A DNA stretch of 64,000 bases from positions 1-64,000 of the forward strand of contig NZ_JAHXRL010000002.1 of NCBI RefSeq assembly GCF_019392245.1. Reading direction: 5' to 3'. Numbering within the stretch: position 1 is the first letter of the stretch; every line of letters starts with the position of its first letter. Position numbers and translations under genes: made by a program. A model generated the notes under the pieces. It saw nothing but the letters and a program-made list of their open reading frames with translations. It was not told where the DNA came from and searched no databases. This DNA comes from Sulfitobacter sp. CW3. Its GTDB lineage: Bacteria; Pseudomonadota; Alphaproteobacteria; Rhodobacterales; Rhodobacteraceae. This document shows, one piece after another, positions 23,874 through 32,727 of the stretch.

Positions 23874-24794
23874 ATGGTTTCATTCATTTTAAGACGGCTG
23901 TTCGTCGCCTTTTGCGTCTGCGTAACCGTATCGGCGATCAGTTTCGCCCTGATGTTTCTGTCTGGCGATCCGGCAATCGCGATTGCTGGTGCGGGTGGTC
24001 GGGCACAAGATGCCGAAGCTATTCGTATCGCCTACGGCTTTGATCGCCCGCTCTTGATCCAGTATCTCGATTGGGTCGGCAACGCCCTGACGGGTGACTT
24101 TGGCCAAAGCATTTATTTCAATATTCCGGTCACCGAGATTATCGGGAACCGTTTCGGCGTGACTTTAAAGCTCGGTGTGATGTCCTTTTTGCTGGCCCTT
24201 GTGGTTGCAGTTCCACTCGGGGTGGCGGCGGCACTGCGTCCCAATGGTTGGATCGACCGTGCAGCACTTGTTCTGGCCGTGACCGGCCAAGCCATCCCAA
24301 GCTTTTGGCTTGGCCTCATGGCGATCGTAGTGTTTGGGGTCTGGTACGGCTGGGTGCCTATTTCCGGCGCGGAGACATGGCAGGGTTACATCCTACCGGT
24401 GATCGTGCTGAGCTATTATGCGATGCCCGCAATGATGCGGATCACCCGGTCGGGGATGATCGACGTTTTGGCAACCGACTACATTCGCGCGGCACGGGCA
24501 AAAGGATTGCCAATGACGACGGTTATCTATCGCCATGCATTGCGCAATGCCGTTCTGCCATTGGTATCGCTGGCCGCTGTGCAACTGGGTTTGCTTCTGT
24601 CCGGCTCTATCGTGATCGAAAGCGTCTTTGCGCTGAACGGACTGGGGCGGCTGGCTTGGGAATCTTTGCTGCGCAGCGACCTGCCGGTGGTTCAGGCGAT
24701 CATTCTGATCCTTTCGTTGCTCTATGTCGCACTGACAACCTGCGCCGATATCCTGAACGCTATTCTTGATCCCCGTCTCAGAGGAGCTGCATAG
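23874..24794 (+). CDS. ABC transporter permease, DppB type, 306 aa
   Basis: N-terminal helix and motif (ILRRLFVAFCVCVTVSAISF, then DPAIAIAG and LLIQYLDWVGNALTGDFGQS) with the BPD_transp_1 EAA loop TDYIRAARAKGLPMTTVIYR and HALRNAVLPLVSLAAVQLG. Six helices. The ATG at 23874 is chosen because it starts the family-typical MxxFILRRL. It pairs with the DppC-type permease that begins 2 bp after its stop. Confidence 0.92.
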   Translation: MVSFILRRLFVAFCVCVTVSAISFALMFLSGDPAIAIAGAGGRAQDAEAIRIAYGFDRPLLIQYLDWVGNALTGDFGQSIYFNIPVTEIIGNRFGVTLKLGVMSFLLALVVAVPLGVAAALRPNGWIDRAALVLAVTGQAIPSFWLGLMAIVVFGVWYGWVPISGAETWQGYILPVIVLSYYAMPAMMRITRSGMIDVLATDYIRAARAKGLPMTTVIYRHALRNAVLPLVSLAAVQLGLLLSGSIVIESVFALNGLGRLAWESLLRSDLPVVQAIILILSLLYVALTTCADILNAILDPRLRGAA

Positions 24795-24795
24795 A

Positions 24796-25668
24796 ATGTC
24801 CGACATTTCCGCTGAAACCCGGCCCGCTACGGTGTGGCAAAAATCTTTACGCAACTCCGGTGTTATGATCGGTGGATCGATCCTGCTGCTGATCGTGCTG
24901 GTTGCAGTATTCGCCCCGCTGCTTGCGCCGCACGATCCCGTTGCACAGGACCTGACTCGGCGCTTGCTGCCACCGTTCTGGCACGACCGGTCTGTGCCCG
25001 AGCACCTGCTGGGCACGGATCACTTGGGTCGAGACTACCTCTCACGTATGATCTACGGCGCGCGGATTTCTCTTGGCGTTGGTTTGGGTGTTACGCTGGT
25101 CTCTGGCGTGATCGGCGTGACGTTGGGCCTGCTTGCTGGCTATTTTGGCGGCTGGGTCGATATGGTGATCAGCTTTGCTATTACCACGCGGCTCTCGCTG
25201 CCGATTGTTCTGGTCGCCTTGGCAGCGGTGGCCCTTGGGGGGGCGTCGCTGACCACACTGATCACCGTTTTGGGGTTGCTACTGTGGGACAGGTTCGCTG
25301 TCGTCGCGCGGGCTGCGACGCAAAGCCTTCGACATCAAGAGTTCATTCATGGGCTGCGGGCCATTGGCGCAAGCCGCGCCCGGATTCTGTTCCTTGAGAT
25401 ATTGCCGAACATGCAAAGCATGATCCTTGTCGTGGTGACACTCGAGGTCGCGAACGTCATCTTGCTCGAGGCCGCGCTTTCCTTCCTTGGTCTTGGCGTG
25501 CGACCGCCCACTCCGTCGTGGGGGCTGATGATCTCCGAAGGCCGGGACAACATCCTGTTCGATCCGTGGTTGATCGCTTTGCCGGGGTCGGCGCTCTGCC
25601 TGCTGGTATTGGCCGTCAACCTGTTCGGAGACGGCATGCGCGACATTACGGGGCCTGCAAGAAGATGA
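24796..25668 (+). CDS. ABC transporter permease, DppC type, 290 aa
   Basis: The N-terminal region has KSLRNSGVMIGGSILLLIVL and APHDPVAQDLTRRLLPP. It is followed by the family hallmark HLLGTDHLGRDYLSRMIYGA and the EAA loop with HGLRAIGASRARILFLEILP. It completes the heterodimeric channel. It overlaps the next ATPase gene by 4 bp. The ATG at 24796 has GAGGAGCTGC just upstream. Confidence 0.92.
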   Translation: MSDISAETRPATVWQKSLRNSGVMIGGSILLLIVLVAVFAPLLAPHDPVAQDLTRRLLPPFWHDRSVPEHLLGTDHLGRDYLSRMIYGARISLGVGLGVTLVSGVIGVTLGLLAGYFGGWVDMVISFAITTRLSLPIVLVALAAVALGGASLTTLITVLGLLLWDRFAVVARAATQSLRHQEFIHGLRAIGASRARILFLEILPNMQSMILVVVTLEVANVILLEAALSFLGLGVRPPTPSWGLMISEGRDNILFDPWLIALPGSALCLLVLAVNLFGDGMRDITGPARR

Positions 25669-26654
25669 CTGAATTACTTTTGGATATCAAAAACCTGTCG
25701 GTCTCACTGCCGACCGATAGGGGGCTGTTGAACGCTGTGCGCGGAGTCGATCTGGAGATCGCACGCGGACATACGCTTTGTCTGGTTGGCGAATCTGGCT
25801 GCGGCAAGTCGCTGACGGCAATGGCGCTAATGGGCCTGCTGCCGCGCTATGCATCGGTGACATGCGATCGCTTCGACATGGCTGGTCAGGATCTGACCCA
25901 CAACCCGCAATCTAAACTCTCGCAATTGCGCGGACGTGACGTTGCCATGATCTTTCAGGACCCCACAAGCTCGCTCAACCCGACGCTGACCATCGGGCGA
26001 CAGTTGACCGAAGGCGTGATGCGCTCAGAGAGGCTCGACCGTTCGGCGGCAGACGCACGGGCTATTGAAATGCTGGACCGTGTCGGGATATCCAATCCTG
26101 CTGCTCGACTGACCCAATACCCGCACGCATTCTCGGGTGGCCAACGCCAGCGCATTATGATCGCGTCTGCGCTGATGGGCCGCCCGCGTCTGCTGATCGC
26201 GGATGAACCAACCACGGCTTTGGATGTGACCATTCAGGCTCAAATCCTGCGCTTGCTGGGCGAATTGCAATCGGATCTGGGGCTGTCAATGCTTTTGATT
26301 ACGCATGACCTTGGCGTCGTTGCCGCAATCGCGACCGATGTTGCTGTGATGTACGCAGGGCGCATCGCGGAATTGGCCCCTGCCAACGAGCTGTTTCGTG
26401 CACCGTTGCACCCCTATACTCAAGGTCTGCTGCGTGCGATCCCCGTGCCGGGCGTGACAAAACGCGGTAGCCAATTGCCGGCAATCCCGGGGCGGGTTCC
26501 GGGTCTCATCGGTACGATGCACGGCTGCGCGTTCCGCGATAGGTGCGAACTGGCGAGTGAGGAATGTGCCAGTAGCCCCGTCCCACGCTACGCACATGGA
26601 TCAGACGGGTTTGTCGAGTGCTTTATGGCAGCCCCAGGCGAGGCGTTACAATGA
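25665..26654 (+). CDS. ABC transporter ATPase, DppD type, 329 aa
   Basis: Walker A GESGCGKS, Q-loop FQDPTSSLNP, signature FSGGQRQRIMIA, Walker B LLIADEPTTALD and H-loop LLITHDLGV are all present. The C-terminal oligopeptide-ATPase region has GCAFRDRCELASEEC, a Cys motif known in this subfamily. The ATG at 25665 overlaps the permease stop. It energises the importer with the DppF-type partner. Confidence 0.93.
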   Translation: MTELLLDIKNLSVSLPTDRGLLNAVRGVDLEIARGHTLCLVGESGCGKSLTAMALMGLLPRYASVTCDRFDMAGQDLTHNPQSKLSQLRGRDVAMIFQDPTSSLNPTLTIGRQLTEGVMRSERLDRSAADARAIEMLDRVGISNPAARLTQYPHAFSGGQRQRIMIASALMGRPRLLIADEPTTALDVTIQAQILRLLGELQSDLGLSMLLITHDLGVVAAIATDVAVMYAGRIAELAPANELFRAPLHPYTQGLLRAIPVPGVTKRGSQLPAIPGRVPGLIGTMHGCAFRDRCELASEECASSPVPRYAHGSDGFVECFMAAPGEALQ

Positions 26655-27616
26655 TCCATCCTATGATCCAAATGACCGACATCCGTAAAACCTTCCGCCT
26701 GCGCCGTGGGTTACTTGGCCAGACCGAGGAACTGCTGGCGGTAAACAACCTTTCGCTTGAGGTTGCCAAGGGGGAAACACTCGGGCTCGTCGGCGAATCC
26801 GGCTGCGGCAAAAGCACGGCTGTCAGTATCATGTTGGGATTGGCACAGCCCGATTCCGGCGAAATCCTGATCTCTGGTCAGCCAATAGGTGCGATGCCGG
26901 TCGCCGAGCGTGTGCGCGTTATCCAGCCGGTGTTTCAGAACCCGAATGCCTCGCTTAATCCGGTTAAGCGTATTCGGACTCTCATCGCGCAACCCTTGCG
27001 ACTGCATGGCGGCACCGGAGAAAAAACAGAAGTCGCCCGGATGATGGATATTGTGGGCCTTCCGTCCCGTCTGGCCGATGCCTATCCGGGTGAATTGTCT
27101 GGTGGGCAACGCCAGCGCGTCGCTATCGCGCGTGCCCTGATCCTGAAACCGAGCGTGCTGATATGCGACGAGCCCACCTCTGCCTTGGACGTGTCCGTGC
27201 AGGCCCAAATTATCAATCTGCTGCTGAGCCTTAAGGCCGAGCTTGATTTAACCATGATCTTTGTCAGTCATGATCTCGCGGTAGTGGAGCATTTGGCCGA
27301 CCGGGTTGCAGTCATGTATCTTGGCGAAAAGGTAGAAGAGGCACGGACCGAGGTATTATTCGAGGCTGCTCAACACCCTTATACGCGTGCACTCTTGGCG
27401 GCGACCTTGGCTCCGAAACCCGGCTTGGGATTGCCCGACCTAAAGCTTGGCGCGACGGCGGCTGACCCATTCGCACCCCGGACTGGATGCCTATTCGCCC
27501 CACGCTGCCCTGATGTATTGGACAGTTGCCGGACGCGGCTCCAGGTTCTGCGCGAAATCAACGAAAGCTTGGTGCGTTGCGAACGGGCGGGCCTGAAAGT
27601 TGATTTGAACAGCTGA
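26651..27616 (+). CDS. ABC transporter ATPase, DppF type, 321 aa
   Basis: Walker A GESGCGKS, Q-loop FQNPNASLNP, signature LSGGQRQRVAIA, Walker B VLICDEPTSALDVS and H-loop FVSHDLAVVEHL. The C-terminal Cys region GCLFAPRCPDVLDSC is typical. The ATG at 26651 overlaps the previous stop by 4 bp; MIQMTD at 26663 is an alternative start. Last gene of the transport operon. The 150 bp to the convergent iron-type ATPase hold no clear terminator. Confidence 0.93.
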   Translation: MIHPMIQMTDIRKTFRLRRGLLGQTEELLAVNNLSLEVAKGETLGLVGESGCGKSTAVSIMLGLAQPDSGEILISGQPIGAMPVAERVRVIQPVFQNPNASLNPVKRIRTLIAQPLRLHGGTGEKTEVARMMDIVGLPSRLADAYPGELSGGQRQRVAIARALILKPSVLICDEPTSALDVSVQAQIINLLLSLKAELDLTMIFVSHDLAVVEHLADRVAVMYLGEKVEEARTEVLFEAAQHPYTRALLAATLAPKPGLGLPDLKLGATAADPFAPRTGCLFAPRCPDVLDSCRTRLQVLREINESLVRCERAGLKVDLNS

Positions 27617-27768
27617 CGGATTTGTCTGGCGCGGTTGCCTTGGTGCGAACCGCAGAGACCGGAAAATCCCGCTTTGCATGTCGACAATTGGCACGTGGAG
27701 CCCGACAGCTGGAACATGGCGAATTTCTTCCCATACGACAAATGATGCTCAGGCAGCACCACAGGCTA

Positions 27769-28530
27769 TCAGATCGCATCCTGTGCAGCTGGGCCGTCCA
27801 CGATCATTACAGGGTTACCGCGTGAGCACCGTTCTACCCGGCTATCGATGCCGTAAAGGCGACGGATCAGGGCAGGGGTCAACACGTCGAGGGTCGGGCC
27901 GCAGGCAAGGGTGCGCCCTTCCGCCAGTGCTATGGTCGTAGAGCAGCAACGCATTACCTGATTCAAGTCGTGCATCGCCAAAATCAACACCGCTTGGGTT
28001 TCCTCGGCATACAGGCGCAGTGACTCTAACACTTCGTACTGGCGGTTGAGGTCAAGCGCAGAGGTTGGCTCGTCCATGAGAACAACTTTGGGCTGGCTGA
28101 CGAGCGTTTGCGCGATTGATACCGCCTGTCGCTGCCCACCGGAAAGTTCGGACAGTTGTTGATCGACCAGATGCGTGATGTTGAAGCGGCGCACGGTCTC
28201 GTCAACGGCGCGCAGTTCCTCAGCACACAGACGCCAGCCGCCGCTACCTTGCTTCAGCGATAATATGATCGATTCATAGACCGTTAGCGCGGCGGTCATG
28301 CCGGTGTCTTGGGGCATATAACGCAGGTCATGGTCATGGGCCCCTTCTAACCGGACGTCACCGGCACCACGTAGATGCCCGGCGATGCGACGAAATAGGG
28401 TTGATTTTCCGGCCGCATTGGCCCCTACCAATGCAGTCAACACACCACCTTGCAAACTGGCCGAGGCATCAGACAGGATTTGGTGCCGACCATAACGCGC
28501 GCCAACCTTGTCCAGCGTCAAACTTACCAT
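27769..28530 (-). CDS. ABC ATPase, FecE/FepC type (metal-chelate import), 253 aa
   Basis: Walker A GANAAGKSTLFR, signature LSGGQRQAVSIA, Walker B VVLMDEPTSALDL and His-loop LAMHDLNQV. The product is close to ferric-siderophore and cobalamin ATPases. The start at 28530 overlaps the permease gene by 7 bp. Upstream in-frame sequence is antisense to the permease and rejected. Last gene of a binding protein-permease-ATPase operon on the minus strand. Confidence 0.92.
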   Translation of the reverse strand: MVSLTLDKVGARYGRHQILSDASASLQGGVLTALVGANAAGKSTLFRRIAGHLRGAGDVRLEGAHDHDLRYMPQDTGMTAALTVYESIILSLKQGSGGWRLCAEELRAVDETVRRFNITHLVDQQLSELSGGQRQAVSIAQTLVSQPKVVLMDEPTSALDLNRQYEVLESLRLYAEETQAVLILAMHDLNQVMRCCSTTIALAEGRTLACGPTLDVLTPALIRRLYGIDSRVERCSRGNPVMIVDGPAAQDAI

Positions 28531-29591
28531 GATTTGCGGCCCTTGGTCAGAATCAGTGCTGCAAAGAACGGCACCCCTACAAGGGCGGTGATGATACCAA
28601 TAGGAAGCACGGCCCCCGGCAGGATCGCCTTGGATAAAACTGACGTGGCCGAAAGGATCACTGCGCCCGACAGCATCGAACCGGGCAGGAAAAACCGTTG
28701 GTCTTCGCCCAACAGCAGGCGCGCCACATGGGGTCCGACGATGCCGATGAAACCGATCGTGCCGACGAAACTTATGGGCACCGCGGCCAGCACCGAGACC
28801 AGCACCAGTGCCTCGAGGCGCAACCGTTTCACGGGCACCCCCATGGCCGAGGCCCGAACCTCGCCCAGCCGGATCGCAGTCAACGCCCAAGCACGGCGGG
28901 CGAATAGCGGCGTGCAGATCGCGAGAATAATCGCGGTCACCGCGACCTTCCCCCAAGTGGCCTTGGACAGACTTCCCATGGTCCAGAAAACCACCGCAGA
29001 AAGCGCTTGTTCGGATGCGAAATATTGAAGCAATGCCAGAGCTGCATTAAACGAGAACACCAACGCGATGCCCAGTAACACGATCGTTTCTACAGTCACG
29101 CCTCTGAGTGTCGACAGGCCAAAAATCAAAAGAGAAGCCGCCATTGCCATGGCAAAAGCGTTGATTGGAACCATTAACGAAATAGCGCCGGGAAACAATG
29201 AAACGCCCAGTACCATCGCCAACGCCGCCCCGAAGCTTGCAGCCGCCGAAAGACCCAAGGTAAACGGGCTGGCCAGCGGGTTTGCCAAAATGGTCTGCAT
29301 CTGCGCGCCGGCCAGCGACAAGCTTGCCCCGACTGTCACAGCGAGCAACGCCATCGGCATTCGAATATCCCAGACGACGACGCGTATCTGCAAATCGGCG
29401 GCCCCCGGCGCAAAAAGCGTTTTCAGAACGTCCAATAAGGCATAGCGCGCAGGACCTAGTGAAACGTCCACCGCCACCGACAACACCAGTGCTATGGTTA
29501 GACCTGCAAGGATCGCGATGCGGCGGGCCACCAGCCCGCGGTAACTTTGTACGCTCGCGGATTCGGATGTATGTAATTCGGCGGTTGTCAT
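28524..29591 (-). CDS. FecCD-family permease (metal-chelate import), 355 aa
   Basis: About nine or ten helices with family motifs LLDVLKTLFAPGAADLQIRV, DIRMPMALLAVTVGASLSLA, GAQMQTILANPLASPFTLGL, and FVGTIGFIGIVGPHVARLLL, LPIGIITALVGVPFFAALIL. A single permease implies a homodimeric channel. The ATG at 29591 gives normal family length. Its neighbours are the FecB-like binding protein upstream and the ATPase downstream. Confidence 0.93.
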   Translation of the reverse strand: MTTAELHTSESASVQSYRGLVARRIAILAGLTIALVLSVAVDVSLGPARYALLDVLKTLFAPGAADLQIRVVVWDIRMPMALLAVTVGASLSLAGAQMQTILANPLASPFTLGLSAAASFGAALAMVLGVSLFPGAISLMVPINAFAMAMAASLLIFGLSTLRGVTVETIVLLGIALVFSFNAALALLQYFASEQALSAVVFWTMGSLSKATWGKVAVTAIILAICTPLFARRAWALTAIRLGEVRASAMGVPVKRLRLEALVLVSVLAAVPISFVGTIGFIGIVGPHVARLLLGEDQRFFLPGSMLSGAVILSATSVLSKAILPGAVLPIGIITALVGVPFFAALILTKGRKSW

Positions 29592-29651
29592 GGTGTCCCC
29601 AATGGCATTTGGCGGCCCGTTAAGGGCCGCCATGTTTAGATGCAAACAGAC

Positions 29652-30788
29652 TTAGTTGCCCGCTGTGTCGCCCAGAGTGGTCCAATAACCCGGGCTGTAA
29701 TCCACCGGCAAAAACCGGGTATGCAGCTCTTTCAGCGTTGCTTCGGGGTTAAGATCGGGAAAAAGCTCAGGGTGAAGCCATGTTGCCAGCCGTTGGACGG
29801 CGATAAAGCTGTAGGGCGAGTTATAAAACTGGTGCCAAATGCCGTGGACCTGCCCGCTATTAACTGCTTTCACGCCTGTATAAGCAGGCCGTTCCATCAG
29901 AGCTGCGAGTTTGCGGTTTGCTTCGGCCATGTCCGAGCCCGGCCCCATGCCAATCCATGCGCCGCCGGGTACATAAGCGTCCCAATTGCCACCCGTGACG
30001 ACAATCTGATCGGGGTCCGAGGCGATGACTTGTTCGGCGTTCACCGTGCCAAAGGTGCCGGGAATAAACTCTGACCCCATGTTGGTGCCCCCTGCCAGTT
30101 CCACGAACCGGCCAAAGTTGCCGTCACCAAAGGACATGCAGCAATCTTCGGAATAGCCGCCGGCGCGCTCGACAAAGACCAGCGGGCGCTGCAGATCCTG
30201 CTGCGCTGCGATCACATCAGTGACGCGGGCCATCTGTTCTTCGTAAAAGGTCTGGAATTCCGCGGCTTTGTCTTCTTCGCCAAAGAGTTGCCCGACGATA
30301 TTCATAGACTGCGTGGTGTGCTCGAACGGCTTTTCACGAAAGTCTACGTAAACGATAGGGATGCCGACCTTGGCCAACTTAGCCTCGTAACCTGCCTCGT
30401 CTGTCGCGGCCTTGGATTCAAGGTTCATGATCAGCACGTCGGGATTCAACGCCACCGCTTGTTCGATGTCAAACGACCCGTCTTTGAACCCGCCAAAGGT
30501 CGGGATGTCCTTCAATTGCGGGAATTTCTCGGCGTAGATGTCATAGCTTTCCGGTGAGGCCTGGCGGAAATCGTCGCGCCAACCCACGACGCGGTCGAAT
30601 GGGTTTTCACTGTCCAATACTGCAGTAAAGAACACCTGCCGACCCTCGCCCAGGATCACGCGTTCGACCGGTGCGTCGACCGTAACTTCGCGACCGGCGA
30701 TGTCGGTTAGGGTGATGGGATCGGCTTGCACAAGGCTGGCTGCGAAAAGACTCAGCGCAGTGGCACCGAGAAGTGGACGAAGGGTCAT
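29652..30788 (-). CDS. Periplasmic binding protein, FecB/FepB type, 378 aa
   Basis: A signal peptide (LRPLLGATALSLFAASLVQA) is followed by the two-lobed Fe-chelate binding fold: DIAGREVTVDAPVERVILGE, IEQAVALNPDVLIMNL, and VFVERAGGYSEDCCMSFGDG, where an unusual Cys pair sits near the ligand cleft. It probably binds a siderophore or another metal complex. The ATG at 30788 has AGGAGC upstream. It is divergent from a methyltransferase across an AT-rich operator-like region. Confidence 0.9.
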   Translation of the reverse strand: MTLRPLLGATALSLFAASLVQADPITLTDIAGREVTVDAPVERVILGEGRQVFFTAVLDSENPFDRVVGWRDDFRQASPESYDIYAEKFPQLKDIPTFGGFKDGSFDIEQAVALNPDVLIMNLESKAATDEAGYEAKLAKVGIPIVYVDFREKPFEHTTQSMNIVGQLFGEEDKAAEFQTFYEEQMARVTDVIAAQQDLQRPLVFVERAGGYSEDCCMSFGDGNFGRFVELAGGTNMGSEFIPGTFGTVNAEQVIASDPDQIVVTGGNWDAYVPGGAWIGMGPGSDMAEANRKLAALMERPAYTGVKAVNSGQVHGIWHQFYNSPYSFIAVQRLATWLHPELFPDLNPEATLKELHTRFLPVDYSPGYWTTLGDTAGN

Positions 30789-30843
30789 GTAAAGCTCCTG
30801 AAGAATGATCTCTCCAGACCGCCTAGTATTCCATACTGTTTCA

Positions 30844-30874
30844 GTCAATTAAAAAGTTGACACTTTTAATCAAC
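30844..30874. promoter_or_regulatory. Two interlocked inverted repeats in the divergent binding-protein/methyltransferase promoter
   Basis: GTCAA-N8-TTGAC (30844-30861) and GTTGA-N9-TCAAC (30856-30874) share their central arm. TTGACA (30857-30862) could serve as a -35 box for the methyltransferase. The AT-rich dyads suggest a metal-responsive repressor site (Fur, Irr or RirA class), but no consensus fits exactly. Confidence 0.5.
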
Positions 30875-30910
30875 TAAATAAAACGACGATAACACTATCG
30901 GAGTAACATC

Positions 30911-31666
30911 ATGACGCCAACTAACCGAGACCTGCGCGACGATATCCGCGACTATTGGTCGGACCGCGCGGCCACTTTTGACGATGATCCTGGCCACCGC
31001 ATAGATGACGGTACCGAAATGGCCGAGTGGGAGGTTCTGTTTCGGCGTCATCTTAGCGATGGAGACGGGCGCGCACTTCTCGATCTTGCGTCAGGCACGG
31101 GAGAAATCGCGCGTTTGTGTCAGCGGTTGGGCTTTGTTGTTACGGGTCTTGATTGGGCGGAACCGATGCTGGAACGTGCGCGGGGAAAACTTCCGGACGT
31201 GATCTTTCTGCAGGCCGACGCAGAGCGCACGACGCTGCCCTCGGACAGCATGGACGTGATCGTCACGCGCCATCTAGTCTGGACATTGGTGGACCCTGCG
31301 GCCGCCTTTGCCGAATGGTTTCGTGTGCTCAAGCCAGGAGGGAAATTGTTGATTGTGGATGGCGATTTTGTATCCCGCAGCCTGCTGGGCAGGATATTTC
31401 AGTGGATTATGCCAGATGGATCGCACAGCGCAATGTCCGCGGCCAATGCTGCCCGTCACAAGGATATCCTTGCCAAGGTACATTTCAGTGCTGGGGCACG
31501 CGCGGATCAAGTGGCTGCATTGTTACGTTCCACCGGATACGACGAGATTGTTATCGACACACGGCTCGCACCAATTCACCGCGCGCAAGCCACACAGCTT
31601 GATTGGCGAAAATCACTTCTGCGTCGCTCCGAACATCGCTACGCAATCAGCGCGTCCAAACCCTAG
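30911..31666 (+). CDS. Class I SAM-dependent methyltransferase, 251 aa
   Basis: Motif I is ALLDLASGTGEIARLCQRLG, with the acidic residue of motif II in VTGLDWAEPM, motif III DSMDVIVTRHLVWTL and the post-motif FRVLKPGGKLLIVDGDF. It is a small-molecule (ubiE/methyltransf_11-like) methyltransferase. It is divergent from and sharing a control region with the metal-chelate importer, so it may modify the chelate or its precursor, or release the metal after import. The substrate is unknown. AGGAG is weak upstream, but the ATG gives an intact N-terminus. Confidence 0.87.
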   Translation: MTPTNRDLRDDIRDYWSDRAATFDDDPGHRIDDGTEMAEWEVLFRRHLSDGDGRALLDLASGTGEIARLCQRLGFVVTGLDWAEPMLERARGKLPDVIFLQADAERTTLPSDSMDVIVTRHLVWTLVDPAAAFAEWFRVLKPGGKLLIVDGDFVSRSLLGRIFQWIMPDGSHSAMSAANAARHKDILAKVHFSAGARADQVAALLRSTGYDEIVIDTRLAPIHRAQATQLDWRKSLLRRSEHRYAISASKP

Positions 31667-32727
31667 ATACCCGCGTAGGAAGTCACTTATAACGCGCTGC
31701 GCATGGTCTCCGCGAACTGTCGGTTCACGAAACGCACGACGAAGTTTTACAACTTAGCGGTCAGCAGATATTTCTGCGTTGGCCTGGGACAGTTCGGTAG
31801 CCATGTCATGGGTCTGTTGATTAGTCAGGTTTCGATTGGATGTTTGAGGAAAATTTCTCGACGGGTACGCTAGGTTGTCTTGGAGATAGCGACACGCCCC
31901 TAAAAACACCGATCTTGGCGTCGCTTGAATTGGCATGTGGATGACACCTGCGTCAGTGACGGCGGGACGTGGTGGTAACCGATGCGTATTGCACTCTGCT
32001 GTTTGACGTCAGCGCTTATGTGTCCAAATAGCGTTATTTGCTAAGAGAGTGTTCTTGGCTCATCATGAAGCAAATGACGGCTTCCCGCCCTTCACTGCGC
32101 CGTTCAAGGACATCACCCCGCGTTGGAAGCACAATGCGGGGTAAACAGCACAACTGTTCAAGTGGGTATTGTCTGCTGCGCGCGCAAGCAACAATGTCAG
32201 CAAGTCACGGATCCCCAGCTACTTTATTTCTCGAGCTGTCCAAGGGGCTATCCTATCAGCGGATTTTTGAAAATAGCTCCGCATCAGCTTGGCCCCCCCA
32301 AAAAAAAGCCACCTCACGCCCCAATGAGACCCGACGCTTAGTTCAGCACGAGCGAGCCAGCCATACAAACCCGTGGGACAACAATTCGAAATCTCCCAAT
32401 AAAATATGATCAAATTTAGTGCCCCACTTTTTCACAAATCGTTGTTTTTCCTAGATGTATGCAATCCGCCCCTGGGCACCACTTTTACAGATCAGATACA
32501 ATACTATGCCGGTTTTGCGCCTACCGAAGTACGGTCGGTTTCATCCTAGCGACCCTTTGCTAGCAAATCACCCACAAGATGGTTCGAGCGCCCATTTAGC
32601 TTAAGTGATTTTCCAACGCGGCACGCATGCTTTTAGCCTTGAAGAGCTGACTTCAAGGTTCCCATTTATTTCTTCCGCTCATGCCGGACGCTCGCAGGCG
32701 ACCACCCAGTTACCGCTCTCTTGAGAC
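31667..32727. other. Gene-poor 1.06-kb region, decayed DNA
   Basis: No intact gene is supported. The ORFs here are short, overlapping on both strands and of odd composition. At 31931-31975 a reading frame gives WHVDDTCVSDGGTWW before a stop, which resembles the DDE-domain start of IS6-family transposases (WHVDETYV..GGKW). I see no matching upstream or downstream parts. The region may be a graveyard of mobile DNA between the chelate and AHL loci. Confidence 0.5.
31931..31978 (+). pseudogene. Possible IS6-family transposase fragment
   Basis: Only about 15 residues match (WHVDDTCVSDGGTWW, ended by a stop). The pattern WHVD-x-T-x-V ... GG-x-W is characteristic of the first catalytic Asp region of IS6/IS26 transposases. 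The fragment is too short for certainty. Confidence 0.3.

Noticed and set aside
30856..30874. TTGAC...ATCAA as a second FNR box
   Set aside because: The half-sites are separated by 7 bases instead of the 4 needed for FNR.
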